Positions 1 to 7,696 of a stretch of 64,000 nt of DNA are shown piece after piece (positions within the stretch are counted from its first letter, which is position 1; each line of letters begins with the position of its first letter). A program made the translations under genes and the position numbers. This DNA is from Crocinitomicaceae bacterium (lineage in GTDB: Bacteria > Bacteroidota > Bacteroidia > Flavobacteriales_D > Crocinitomicaceae): assembly GCA_016719925.1 (NCBI GenBank), contig JADJYC010000002.1, positions 186,001 to 250,000 of the forward strand. The letters run 5' to 3'. The notes below the pieces were generated by a model. The model saw only the letters and a program-made list of their open reading frames with translations, was not told where the DNA came from and made no database searches.

Positions 1-138
1 ATAGTATAAAATAATTCGCCGCAGAAAAATTAATCTCTGACTCTTAATCCGGAAACAATCTCAAAAAAGTGTGTGAAAATTTGAAATAACAGAAACCCGG
101 AGCGGGCGATATTTTATAAAGATACGGAATTTAATTTA

Positions 139-675
139 TCAGGACTCAATTCGCTCTGCGTTTCCGATTCCTAATGCATGATATAAAGTGCTAACCAAAT
201 GCAGTGTATCATCTCTGCTGGCCTTTTGTCCTGACTTGGCAATCATCCATACAGCAAGAATTATAAATGATGTCACCGGCAAACACCAGATCCATTTTGA
301 ATCGTTGCCCTGACTCAATTGTACCAGTCCGTACATCCCCCCAAAAAAAGAAATTAAACCTAACACGGCATAAGAAATTGCAAAGGTTATCCAAACAAAT
401 GCCTGCGGACCAACCGTCACACGAATCAATGTTTTAGATTTATCTAATTCATCTTTTTCAACCAAAATTCTTAATTCAGGTGACCAGAAATGCCTATACG
501 ATAATGGAATATCCAGATAAAACTGATCATGTATTTTTCTGCCTGTAACCGTTTTATCATCTTTACAAAACGCATCCAATCGTTCCAGAATTTGATCAGG
601 ACTCAACGGACTTATCAACCTGAATCTCGGTCTGATTTCTCCAAAATTGTGATGATCTTTTCTGTTAAACGGCAT
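139..675 (-). CDS. Hypothetical two-helix membrane protein
   Basis: I do not recognise this 178-residue protein. An N-terminal soluble part of about 90 residues (start MPFNRKDHHNFGEIRPRF) is followed by two hydrophobic helices around residues 93-117 and 130-147 and a short charged tail. There is no signal peptide, so it is probably an inner-membrane protein with its N-terminal part in the cytoplasm. It is divergent from the peptidase gene on its right and nothing nearby suggests a role. The 138 bases to its left, up to the window edge, show no gene. Confidence 0.7.
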   Translation of the reverse strand: MPFNRKDHHNFGEIRPRFRLISPLSPDQILERLDAFCKDDKTVTGRKIHDQFYLDIPLSYRHFWSPELRILVEKDELDKSKTLIRVTVGPQAFVWITFAISYAVLGLISFFGGMYGLVQLSQGNDSKWIWCLPVTSFIILAVWMIAKSGQKASRDDTLHLVSTLYHALGIGNAERIES

Positions 676-845
676 AATGAATAGCGCTATCCAAAATAGA
701 TCTTTACATCACATCTTCCAAAAATAAACACATGACTTTCATCAATTTCCTGTATTCACAAGACCTCACACGATATAAATCAGGATAAACGAAATTTTGT
801 ATCTTCGTTTAGCCCAATGCTTCATTGCATGTAAACCCTATCATT

Positions 846-3011
846 ATGAAAGTCTCTTCCATTTATTTTCTGAGTCTTTGTTTTATTCTTTTTTCCTGCG
901 GCGGATCAGGTGATGAGAGTGATCAGACTGATACCATACAAGCCCCTGTTGCAGATAAAGAAGAACATATTTTTGATGAACACGGAAATAAGCGCATTGA
1001 CAACTATCACTGGATGCGTTTGTCTGATGAACAGAAAAATGCTGAACAACCGGATGAGCAAACAAAAAAAGTACTGGATTATCTGAACGCTGAAAATACT
1101 TATCTGGATAAAAAATTGGCACATACAGAAAGATTGCAGGATAAACTGTATGATGAAATGACTGCCCGTATTGATCCTAATGACGAGTCAGTACCTGTTT
1201 TAGAAAACGGATACAGCTATTATGAAAGATATGAACCTAATCAAGACTACGCACTCTATTGCAGAAAATCTCTGACTGATTCGGTTGAACAGATTTTATT
1301 AAACGGACCGGAAATGGGTAACGGTCTTTCTTATTTTGAAATTGGCGGATACGAAGCAAGTCCTGATAATAAATTACTGGTATATGGTGTAGACACTGTT
1401 TCAAGAAGAAACTATACACTCTTTATTAAAGACATTGCCACCGGAACAATTCACAATGACCGGATTGAAAACACCACCGGTTATGCTGTTTGGGCAAACG
1501 ATAACAAAACTATTTTCTATACAAAAAGAGATCCTCAGACATTGCGTGATTGTTTTATCTACAAACATGTATTGGGCACAGATGCCTCTGCAGATGTTTT
1601 GGTTTATCATGAAAAAGATGAAACATTCAGTTGTGATGTTTACAATTCCAAATCAAAAAAATTCATCATGATTTCCTGTTATCAGACGATGTCAACAGAA
1701 TATCTTTATCTGGATGCAAATAATCCTGCCGGACAATTTAAAGTTGTTCAGCCGCGGGAAAGAGGTCTTGAATATTCAGCAGAAGATTTTGGAACGGATT
1801 TTTACATTGTCACAAATCTGAATGCAAAAAATTTCAGACTGATGAAAACTCCCATTGCAAATTCAACCAAGTCAAACTGGGTTGAAGTAATTCCAAACCG
1901 GGATGACGTAATGCTTGAAGGAATTGAAATTTTTCAGGAGTATCTGGTAGTTTCAGAAAGAAAAAACGGACTTACCCAAATGCGTGTGATCAAATGGGCA
2001 GATAAATCTGAATATTATCTGGAGTTTAATGAACCGGTCTATTTTGCATTTAACCACAGTAACCGCGATTTTAACACCACTAAAATGCGTTATAGTTATA
2101 CATCTCTGGTAACACCTTTTACTGAATACGAATATGATCTTGCAACAAAAACACAAACCGTTCTTAAAAAAGACAAGGTGATGGATCCGTCATTCAATTC
2201 AGAAAATTATGCCATGGAAAGATTATACGCAGAAGCAGAAGACGGAACATTAATTCCGGTTTCAATGGTCTATAAAAAAGGCATGGAAAAAAACGGAAAC
2301 AATCCTTTGCTTTTGTATGCTTACGGATCTTATGGCGCCAATACCGATCCTTATTTCAGTTCATCACTTTTAAGTTTACTTGACCGCGGATTTATTTATG
2401 CAATTGCACACGTGCGCGGTGGTCAGGAAATGGGCAGACAATGGTATGAAGACGGGAAATTACTCAAGAAAAAAAATACGTTTACAGATTTTATTGACTG
2501 TGCAGAATATCTGGTTGCGCAAAAATACACCAGCCCTGAACACCTTTATGCTGAAGGCGGAAGCGCCGGTGGTTTGCTGATGGGAGCTATTGTAAATATG
2601 CGTCCTGATTTGTGGAACGGTGTGCTTGCAGCGGTTCCTTTTGTAGATGTAATTTCTACGATGTGGGATGAAACAATTCCGCTCACAACAAGTGAATTTG
2701 ATGAATGGGGAAATCCAAAAATAAAAGAGTATTATGATTATATGCTTTCCTATTCACCGTATGATAATGTAGAAGAAAAAGCCTATCCAAACATGCTTGT
2801 GACAACCGGTTACTGGGACAGTCAGGTGCAATACTGGGAACCTGCAAAATGGGTTGCCAAACTGCGTGATCTGAAAACTGACAATAATCTTTTACTCCTT
2901 CATTGCAATATGGAAGTTGGTCATGGCGGTGCATCAGGCAGATTTGAGCAGTATCGTGAAAAGGCACTGGAGTACGCTTTCTATCTTAATCTGGAAGGGA
3001 TTAAAGAGTGA
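846..3011 (+). CDS. S9 family prolyl oligopeptidase / oligopeptidase B, lipoprotein
   Basis: Serine peptidase of the prolyl oligopeptidase family, which cleaves short peptides after proline or basic residues. An upstream in-frame ATG exists at 825, but I chose 846 because it gives a clean lipoprotein signal (MKVSSIYFLSLCFILFSCGG) with the lipidated Cys after LFS. The N-terminal half is the propeller that restricts access to peptides. The C-terminal half is the alpha/beta-hydrolase domain with Ser in GGSAGG (about residue 573), Asp in GYWDSQV (about 658) and His in VGHGG (about 693), so the triad is complete. Full length for the family. Oligopeptidase B versus prolyl oligopeptidase specificity cannot be settled by eye; the C-terminal part looks more like oligopeptidase B. 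The protein is probably anchored in the cell envelope. Confidence 0.92.
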   Translation: MKVSSIYFLSLCFILFSCGGSGDESDQTDTIQAPVADKEEHIFDEHGNKRIDNYHWMRLSDEQKNAEQPDEQTKKVLDYLNAENTYLDKKLAHTERLQDKLYDEMTARIDPNDESVPVLENGYSYYERYEPNQDYALYCRKSLTDSVEQILLNGPEMGNGLSYFEIGGYEASPDNKLLVYGVDTVSRRNYTLFIKDIATGTIHNDRIENTTGYAVWANDNKTIFYTKRDPQTLRDCFIYKHVLGTDASADVLVYHEKDETFSCDVYNSKSKKFIMISCYQTMSTEYLYLDANNPAGQFKVVQPRERGLEYSAEDFGTDFYIVTNLNAKNFRLMKTPIANSTKSNWVEVIPNRDDVMLEGIEIFQEYLVVSERKNGLTQMRVIKWADKSEYYLEFNEPVYFAFNHSNRDFNTTKMRYSYTSLVTPFTEYEYDLATKTQTVLKKDKVMDPSFNSENYAMERLYAEAEDGTLIPVSMVYKKGMEKNGNNPLLLYAYGSYGANTDPYFSSSLLSLLDRGFIYAIAHVRGGQEMGRQWYEDGKLLKKKNTFTDFIDCAEYLVAQKYTSPEHLYAEGGSAGGLLMGAIVNMRPDLWNGVLAAVPFVDVISTMWDETIPLTTSEFDEWGNPKIKEYYDYMLSYSPYDNVEEKAYPNMLVTTGYWDSQVQYWEPAKWVAKLRDLKTDNNLLLLHCNMEVGHGGASGRFEQYREKALEYAFYLNLEGIKE

Positions 3012-3054
3012 TGTTATTTCAAATAGAATTTCATTTACTATGCTTACAGCAGCC

Positions 3055-3200
3055 ACCTTTGCGTGCAATAATTTTCTCGCTAAGACGCTAAGGCGCAAAG
3101 AAATATTTCTAACTATATAGTTAATTTTCTGACCACTACAACAGCGACCTTTGCGTCTTTGCGTGAATTAATTTTATTGCAAAGACGCTAAGCTGCAACA
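3055..3200. repeat. Intergenic repeat, two copies of a TTTGCGT/ACGCTAAG unit
   Basis: Two related units lie in direct order at about 3055-3100 and 3147-3200. Each starts with ACCTTTGCGT, passes through an AT-rich AATAATTTT-like stretch and ends with ACGCTAAG followed by a GC-rich GCGCAAAG or CTGCAAC. TTTGCGT and ACGCTAA/ACGCAAA parts are near inverted repeats, so each unit could fold. It lies between convergent genes and has no reading frame of its own. It resembles the dispersed TTGCGTCTTTGCG-type intergenic repeats of Bacteroidota. Confidence 0.6.
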
Positions 3201-3203
3201 TTT

Positions 3204-4102
3204 CTACTTTCCCCTCAGCCCTTTCCAGAATGCCGGAAATTTCTCCCAAATCAGCATGATCACAAAGGCAGAAAGCAACGCAAAAATCCTGACACCATGA
3301 TTACAACATAATGATTGATGGTCCATTCGAGCGCTACTTTACAACGGTAATAAAATGACCACACCACTTTTTTGGGTTCTTTTGTTTCACTGAGTGAAAA
3401 ACGGATTGTGCAAAACTCATTTGACTCATCAAAATCTCCCAGATTCACACCAAGATTCTGCAGTTGTTCTTCAATTTCAAGAATTCTGTTTTCAAGATTG
3501 ATATACTCATCTATTTTACCGCCCACTTTTTTGAATTCGATTAATGACTGATGTGTTTTTTCAAGTGATGCTTTACGTGCGTTCAGTTCAAGATATTCAT
3601 TGGTTTTATCATTTTTAATAATCTCCTTTGAATGAATTATTCCAACATGAATCAGCTGCTCATATAAACTGTCAAACTGCTCCGGCGGAACACCAATCTG
3701 CAATTGCAATCTGCGGTCACCTTCATTCCCGTATTTTCGTTCATACTGAATAATTCCATTACTTGACTTCACTTTGTCCCGAACAAATTTTTCATCGTCT
3801 TCAAATTTGGTGGAAGCAGATTTTACTTCAGCAATTTTTTCATACTTCTGATCAACAGTAGCAATTGGTTCGGCAGTGGTTTCGTATTGTGTATCAGAAT
3901 AACCATCCTTGTCAAAAAACTTTTTGTCTGAAGCAAAATTACGTTTATCACTTTCAAAATAATCAAATGTCACCTCTTCCATTGCCTCATCACCGGGCGT
4001 TAGTGTGTAACCGTATCCCAATCTGAATAAAAACAAAATCATAAACAAAGCAATCAGCAACAAAACAATATTGCGGAATCGTTTAGTAAAAATACGGTTC
4101 AT
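3204..4102 (-). CDS. DUF4349-type coiled-coil membrane protein (frameshift near 3' end)
   Basis: A DUF4349-like protein. An N-terminal membrane helix (residues about 10-30) is followed by a periplasmic region containing the DUF4349 core with a predicted coiled coil (ARKASLEKTHQSLIEF, then a run of Glu/Leu around ILEIEEQLQNLG). The uninterrupted frame stops at 3260 after VVIMVSGFLRCFLPL. One base shift near 3290, in GTGTCAGG on the coding strand, opens VRIFALLSAFVIML and a basic tail FWKGLRGK ending at 3204. That is the expected second membrane helix and cytoplasmic tail, so the true product is probably about 299 residues. The function of the family is unknown. Confidence 0.75.
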
Positions 4103-4311
4103 AGGGTTGAATTTTGATGCAAGATAAAATTGAAATGAATTGCTCTATCATTCGCTAACATACTTTAACAAAGCATTTTATCAAACATCCTGAAAACAAG
4201 TGACAACAGCCGGATGGACATCCAACGTTTTTTATCCCAGACAAAAACTGTTCTATTTCTAAATCTGATCAGATTATTCTTTTTACATTTAATCAAAACA
4301 AATCATTGCTT

Positions 4312-5706
4312 ATGAAATCACTTGTACTCTTCATTTCATTTTCTGTCATTATCAATTTGAATCTTTTTGCACAATCACCTGGCAATTCATTACATTTTGA
4401 CGGCACAGCTGACAATGTATCAGCCGGACTTCCAAGTGTATTTACTAATATCGCAGCAAATGATTTTACGTTTGAAACATGGGTAAAACCAAACGGAGCA
4501 ACAACCCAAAGGATCTTTTTTGCCCAGTTCAATTCCACAAACTTTGCATCTGTACTTCTGAATTCTTCAAATACACCATACGTTTATGTAAGTAACGGGA
4601 CTTCATATGGTCTTAACACAACAAGTTCACTTACAACAGGTGTATGGTCGCATTTTGCATTTACCTGGCAGGCATCTGCGCAGACAATTCTGATTTACAT
4701 TAACGGCGTTGAAGTGACCACTGCCTCGGGCGGAACCTCAAGTACAGGAGTTGATAATGCCATGTCAATAGGTAGTAAAACAGATGGGACTCAGAATTTA
4801 AATGGTGAGCTGGATGAGTTCAGAATCTGGGATTATGTCAGAACTGATTGTGAGATTATGTCTTCTATGAATACGGAATTCACAATTGCACAAACTGGAT
4901 TGATTGCTTATTATAATTTTAATGAAGGTGTTGCAGGCGGTTCTAATACCGGTGTAACTTCACTGCCGGATTTTACAACAAATTACAACGGAACTTTAAA
5001 TAATTTTGCACTTACAGGTTCAACATCCAACTGGTTAAGTTCAGGTGCCGTAATTAACAGCCAGAATCAAACAGGTGCAATTTCAGGATCAACCGAAATA
5101 GTTGATAGTTGCGCTGCTGATTATTTGTGGGCTTTAAACGGAACAACATACAACACCTCTGGAGTTTATACTGAAACACTGACCAGTGTTCTGAACGGAT
5201 GCGATTCAATTGTTACACTTGACCTAACACTCAATTCAGTTGATAATAGTGTGACTCAAAGTGGTTTTAGTTTAACAGCGGATGAAATCACCGCAACCTA
5301 TCAATGGTTAGATTGTGATAATTCCTATTCTGCACTTTCCGGTGAAACCAGCCAGACATTTGATGCCGCCTCTGACGGAAATTATGCCGTTGAAGTAACG
5401 TCAAACGGATGTATTGATACCTCCACGTGTTTTGTGATTTCAGGAATCGGATTCAATGAAAATAATAACCTGAATACATTCAGTGTTTCACCTAATCCAA
5501 GCACGGGAGAAATTCAAATCAGCATTCCTGCAAATTTTTCAACTTCTGTATTAACTGTTCATGATGTAAAGGGCAGAATACTTCAATCCATTGCTGTTAA
5601 TTCTGATAATATAGTACATCTTGATTTACCTGAAGCTTCCGGAATTTATTTTATAACCTGGACTTCTGAAAATAAAACAGATCAAATAAAGGTGATCAGA
5701 GAGTAA
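4312..5706 (+). CDS. LamG-domain protein with T9SS type A sorting domain
   Basis: Exported surface or secreted protein. The frame opens at a TTG at 4306, but ATG 4312 gives the signal peptide MKSLVLFISFSVIINLNLFA and is preferred. Residues about 25-205 form a concanavalin-like LamG jelly roll (LHFDGTADNVSAG, FTFETWVKP, YINGVEVTT, GELDEFRIWDYVR), which usually binds glycans or proteins. A short region with CDSIVTLDLTLN and an Ig-like segment follow. The C-terminal 70 residues from FSVSPNPSTGEIQISIP to the end are a T9SS type A sorting domain. A TACATTTA box lies upstream at about 4283. The ligand is unknown. Confidence 0.88.
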   Translation: MKSLVLFISFSVIINLNLFAQSPGNSLHFDGTADNVSAGLPSVFTNIAANDFTFETWVKPNGATTQRIFFAQFNSTNFASVLLNSSNTPYVYVSNGTSYGLNTTSSLTTGVWSHFAFTWQASAQTILIYINGVEVTTASGGTSSTGVDNAMSIGSKTDGTQNLNGELDEFRIWDYVRTDCEIMSSMNTEFTIAQTGLIAYYNFNEGVAGGSNTGVTSLPDFTTNYNGTLNNFALTGSTSNWLSSGAVINSQNQTGAISGSTEIVDSCAADYLWALNGTTYNTSGVYTETLTSVLNGCDSIVTLDLTLNSVDNSVTQSGFSLTADEITATYQWLDCDNSYSALSGETSQTFDAASDGNYAVEVTSNGCIDTSTCFVISGIGFNENNNLNTFSVSPNPSTGEIQISIPANFSTSVLTVHDVKGRILQSIAVNSDNIVHLDLPEASGIYFITWTSENKTDQIKVIRE

Positions 5707-5808
5707 CTTCTTGGCTGTATTGTTTTATTATCTGAAACGAATTGCGTTTTTCGCAAATAGGTTTTTTGATCTTGCGTAATTCAGTTTTCAGTTTAAAAAT
5801 TCTGACGG

Positions 5809-5816
5809 TAGTTTTG
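5809..5816 (+). promoter_or_regulatory. Probable -7 box (TAGTTTTG)
   Basis: Matches the Bacteroidota TAnnTTTG -7 element and lies 17 bases before the ATG of the alpha/beta hydrolase. No clear -33 TTG is visible. Confidence 0.4.
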
Positions 5817-5833
5817 TTTCAAATAAAATTACC

Positions 5834-6723
5834 ATGAAGATTCATCAGCAAAAAACTGCAGGAATAATTTCTTACCGGGAAAAGACTATTCATTTCGAAT
5901 ATCATCCATCTGAAATACGTACTGAAAACACAACCGTGCTTTTGGGCGGCGTTCTTCAGGATATGGCATCATGGAAAAACTACATACGTGAATTTTCAAA
6001 AACAAATAACGTAATTGTTGCTGATCTTCCCGGAGTTGGCAAATCAGATGTTTTGGATTCCCGGTTTGATTTTGAATTTTTAGCTGATTGCCTGAATCAG
6101 GTATTAAGTGATCTTGGAATTTCACAGGTTCATATTTTTTCTACCAGCTACTCAACAATTCTTGCATTTGAGTTTGCTAAAAAATATACATCCAAAGTTG
6201 GCAGACTGGTTATTTCTTCTTCCATGACTGAAATTCCGGAAAATCAAATGAACATCATGCTTGACTGCCTGACAGCCATTGAGAAAAATGATGTATTTGC
6301 CTTCAGCCAGTTATTTCTTTCCGGTATTGCCAACCAGCATCAGAAACCGCTGAATTCAGAACTTGTCAGTCGGGTCAGTTCTGCGGGAATCCGAAATATG
6401 ACAGACATCCAGATGCAGCAGTTCAAACAAAACACGCTGCGTGTTCTCAACTACAACATGGAAAAAAATAAAAACTGTAAAATCAACATTACTCCGCTGA
6501 TTTTTACGGGAGAGATTGACAACTTTACGCCACCGGCGCTCTGTAAAAAATAGGGTTGTATTTTGAAGATTACCATTTCAAAACTATTCCAGACCTGGAT
6601 CATCTTTTCCACATTGGCAACAATGATTTGATTTTTTCAAATCTGATTCCGTTTTTTAATACAGGCAAATTACCATCCTTTACATCAGAATTTAAAAACT
6701 CGGCCAAGGATCTTGCCGCATAA
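5834..6723 (+). CDS. Alpha/beta hydrolase (frameshifted)
   Basis: Alpha/beta-hydrolase fold enzyme of unknown substrate. The strand-helix order is visible from TVLLGGVLQDMASWKNYI (oxyanion region) through VIVADLPGVGKSD to the nucleophile elbow FSTSYSTILA, where Ser replaces the first Gly of the usual GxSxG. The Asp strand is LIFTGEIDNFTPP. The uninterrupted frame ends at 6553, just after CKK. A one-base loss in the A6 run at 6545-6550 explains this, because the next frame continues with IGLYFEDYHFKTIPDLDHLF, carrying the expected catalytic His, and stops at 6723. The corrected length is 296 residues. No esterase, lipase or C-C hydrolase specificity can be assigned. Confidence 0.8.
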
Positions 6724-6730
6724 AATCTGA

Positions 6731-6765
6731 AAAAGAAAAAGCGAAGCACGCTCTCGCAATTCGCT
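6731..6765 (-). terminator. Terminator of the tRNA 3'-end copy
   Basis: On the minus strand AGCGAATTGCG and CGTGCTTCGCT form an imperfect hairpin followed by TTTTTCTTTTT. It sits after the broken tRNA copy exactly as the terminator at 6871-6902 sits after the real tRNA, so terminator and tRNA end appear to have been duplicated together. Confidence 0.55.
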
Positions 6766-6780
6766 CTCACTCTGTTTTTG

Positions 6781-6835
6781 TGGGTCCACTTGGAATCCCT
6801 GTCTGCTTGACGCAGTCAGGCAGGGAACCAAGCAC
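6781..6835 (-). repeat. Second copy of the tRNA(CAU) 3' end, interrupted in the T-loop
   Basis: Repeats the 3' end of the tRNA at 6918-6991: the variable-loop end, T-arm, acceptor 3' strand and flanking ctctcactctgtttttg are nearly identical, with one change (GGGTCC for GGGCCC). The copy is split at GGTTC^GATTCC by a 27-base element (6798-6824). It lacks the 5' half and anticodon, so it cannot be a tRNA. It resembles the attachment-site remnant left by elements that integrate in tRNA genes. Confidence 0.75.
6798..6824 (-). repeat. Small palindromic element in the tRNA copy's T-loop
   Basis: Read in tRNA sense it starts CCTGCCTGACTGCGTCA and ends GCAGACAGG. CTGCCTGAC and GTCAAGCAG pair with one mismatch, leaving a short loop, followed by ACAGG. 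It differs at only two positions from the plus-strand copy at 53120-53146, and is related to the elements at 45691-45718 and 46055-46109. Confidence 0.7.
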
Positions 6836-6870
6836 GCTCCCAACTGTGTCAAAATTATCAATGGATGAAA

Positions 6871-6902
6871 AATAAAAAAGCGAATCATTCTCATGACTCG
6901 CT
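6871..6902 (-). terminator. Intrinsic terminator of tRNA(CAU)
   Basis: On the minus strand AGCGAGTCAT-GAGA-ATGATTCGCT forms a 10-bp stem with one G-T pair, followed by TTTTTATTTTT. It lies 16 bases beyond the tRNA 3' end. Confidence 0.75.
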
Positions 6903-6917
6903 CTCACTCTGTTTTTG

Positions 6918-6991
6918 TGGGCCCACTTGGAATCGAACCAAGCACCTACTGATTATGAGTCAGTTGCTCTAACCGAATGAGCTATAGGCCC
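6918..6991 (-). tRNA. tRNA with CAU anticodon, probably tRNA-Ile2 (or elongator tRNA-Met)
   Basis: A full cloverleaf on the minus strand, 74 bases, no encoded CCA. The acceptor GGGCCTA pairs with TGGGCCC, the D-arm is GCTC...GAGC, the anticodon arm CTGACTCATAATCAG has loop CTCATAA (anticodon CAT), and the T-arm is CTTGG-TTCGATT-CCAAG. C4-G69 and C5-G68 are present; in E. coli these are among the identity elements of the lysidine-modified tRNA-Ile2, so I lean to Ile2. Elongator Met remains possible. Confidence 0.88.
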
Positions 6992-7064
6992 AAAATGAAC
7001 ATACATTCATTTTATTGGGATGCAAATGTATCTTATTTATAGCAGATTTTCAAAATTTAGCCTG

Positions 7065-7072
7065 TATTTTTG
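7065..7072 (+). promoter_or_regulatory. Probable -7 box (TATTTTTG) three bases before the ATG
   Basis: Matches TAnnTTTG. Its position puts the expected transcript start at or just after the ATG at 7076, so the mRNA may be leaderless. Confidence 0.4.
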
Positions 7073-7075
7073 ACC

Positions 7076-7696
7076 ATGCTTCAACCAATCTCAGCCATCA
7101 TCTTTGACTTAGGGGGTGTAATTCTCAATCTGGATTATAATCTGACGGTTGAAGCTTTCAGGAATTTAGGCAAAGAAAATTTTGACCAGCTGTACGCTCA
7201 ATCTCATCAGGATAAAATTTTTGACCGGTTTGAAACAGGTGAAATTTCTGCCCCCGAATTCCGCAATTACATGCGCGGGTTTTATGAAAAACCAATTTCC
7301 GATTTTCAGATTGACAATGCGTGGAATGCCATGTTGCTGGATTTGCCAAAACACCGGGTTACCTTTCTGGAAAAAATTGCAAAACAGAAACGGATTTTTC
7401 TGTTCAGCAATACCAATGAAATACATTTTGATGCTTTCAGAAAAAAAATTGCCGGCGATTTTGGTACTCCGGATCTGTTGGAATCACTCATGGAAAAAAC
7501 GTATTACTCTCATTTGGCTGGAAGAAGAAAACCAAACGTTGATGCTTTTCAACTGGTCATAGATAATCACAAACTAAATCCTGCTGAAACACTTTTTATT
7601 GATGACAGCATTCAACACATTGAAGGTGCAAAAAAACTGGGAATTCAAACCATTCATTTAACAGGAACGGATATTTCTGATCTTAATCTACTTTGA
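7076..7696 (+). CDS. HAD family phosphatase (YihX-like)
   Basis: Haloacid dehalogenase superfamily hydrolase. The start is ATG 7076; a TTG six bases earlier is in frame but lies within the promoter-like box. Motif I is FDLGGVILNLD, in which Gly-Gly replaces the usual second Asp-Gly of DxDG, as in the YihX/epoxide-hydrolase-N-like subgroup. Motif II is FLFSNTN, motif III the Lys in GRRKPNVDAF, motif IV LFIDDSIQHIEGA. A four-helix cap follows motif I (C1 type). Likely a soluble sugar-phosphate or nucleotide phosphatase; the substrate is not predictable. The 3' end overlaps the helicase start by a few bases. Confidence 0.85.
   Translation: MLQPISAIIFDLGGVILNLDYNLTVEAFRNLGKENFDQLYAQSHQDKIFDRFETGEISAPEFRNYMRGFYEKPISDFQIDNAWNAMLLDLPKHRVTFLEKIAKQKRIFLFSNTNEIHFDAFRKKIAGDFGTPDLLESLMEKTYYSHLAGRRKPNVDAFQLVIDNHKLNPAETLFIDDSIQHIEGAKKLGIQTIHLTGTDISDLNLL

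Noticed and set aside
6781..6835. Second tRNA gene
   Set aside because: Only the 3' end is present, with a 27-base insert in the T-loop; no anticodon or 5' half.
7166..7426. Antisense open frames over the HAD gene and similar frames over other genes
   Set aside because: Shadows of strong coding frames, with no homology, promoter or sensible composition.
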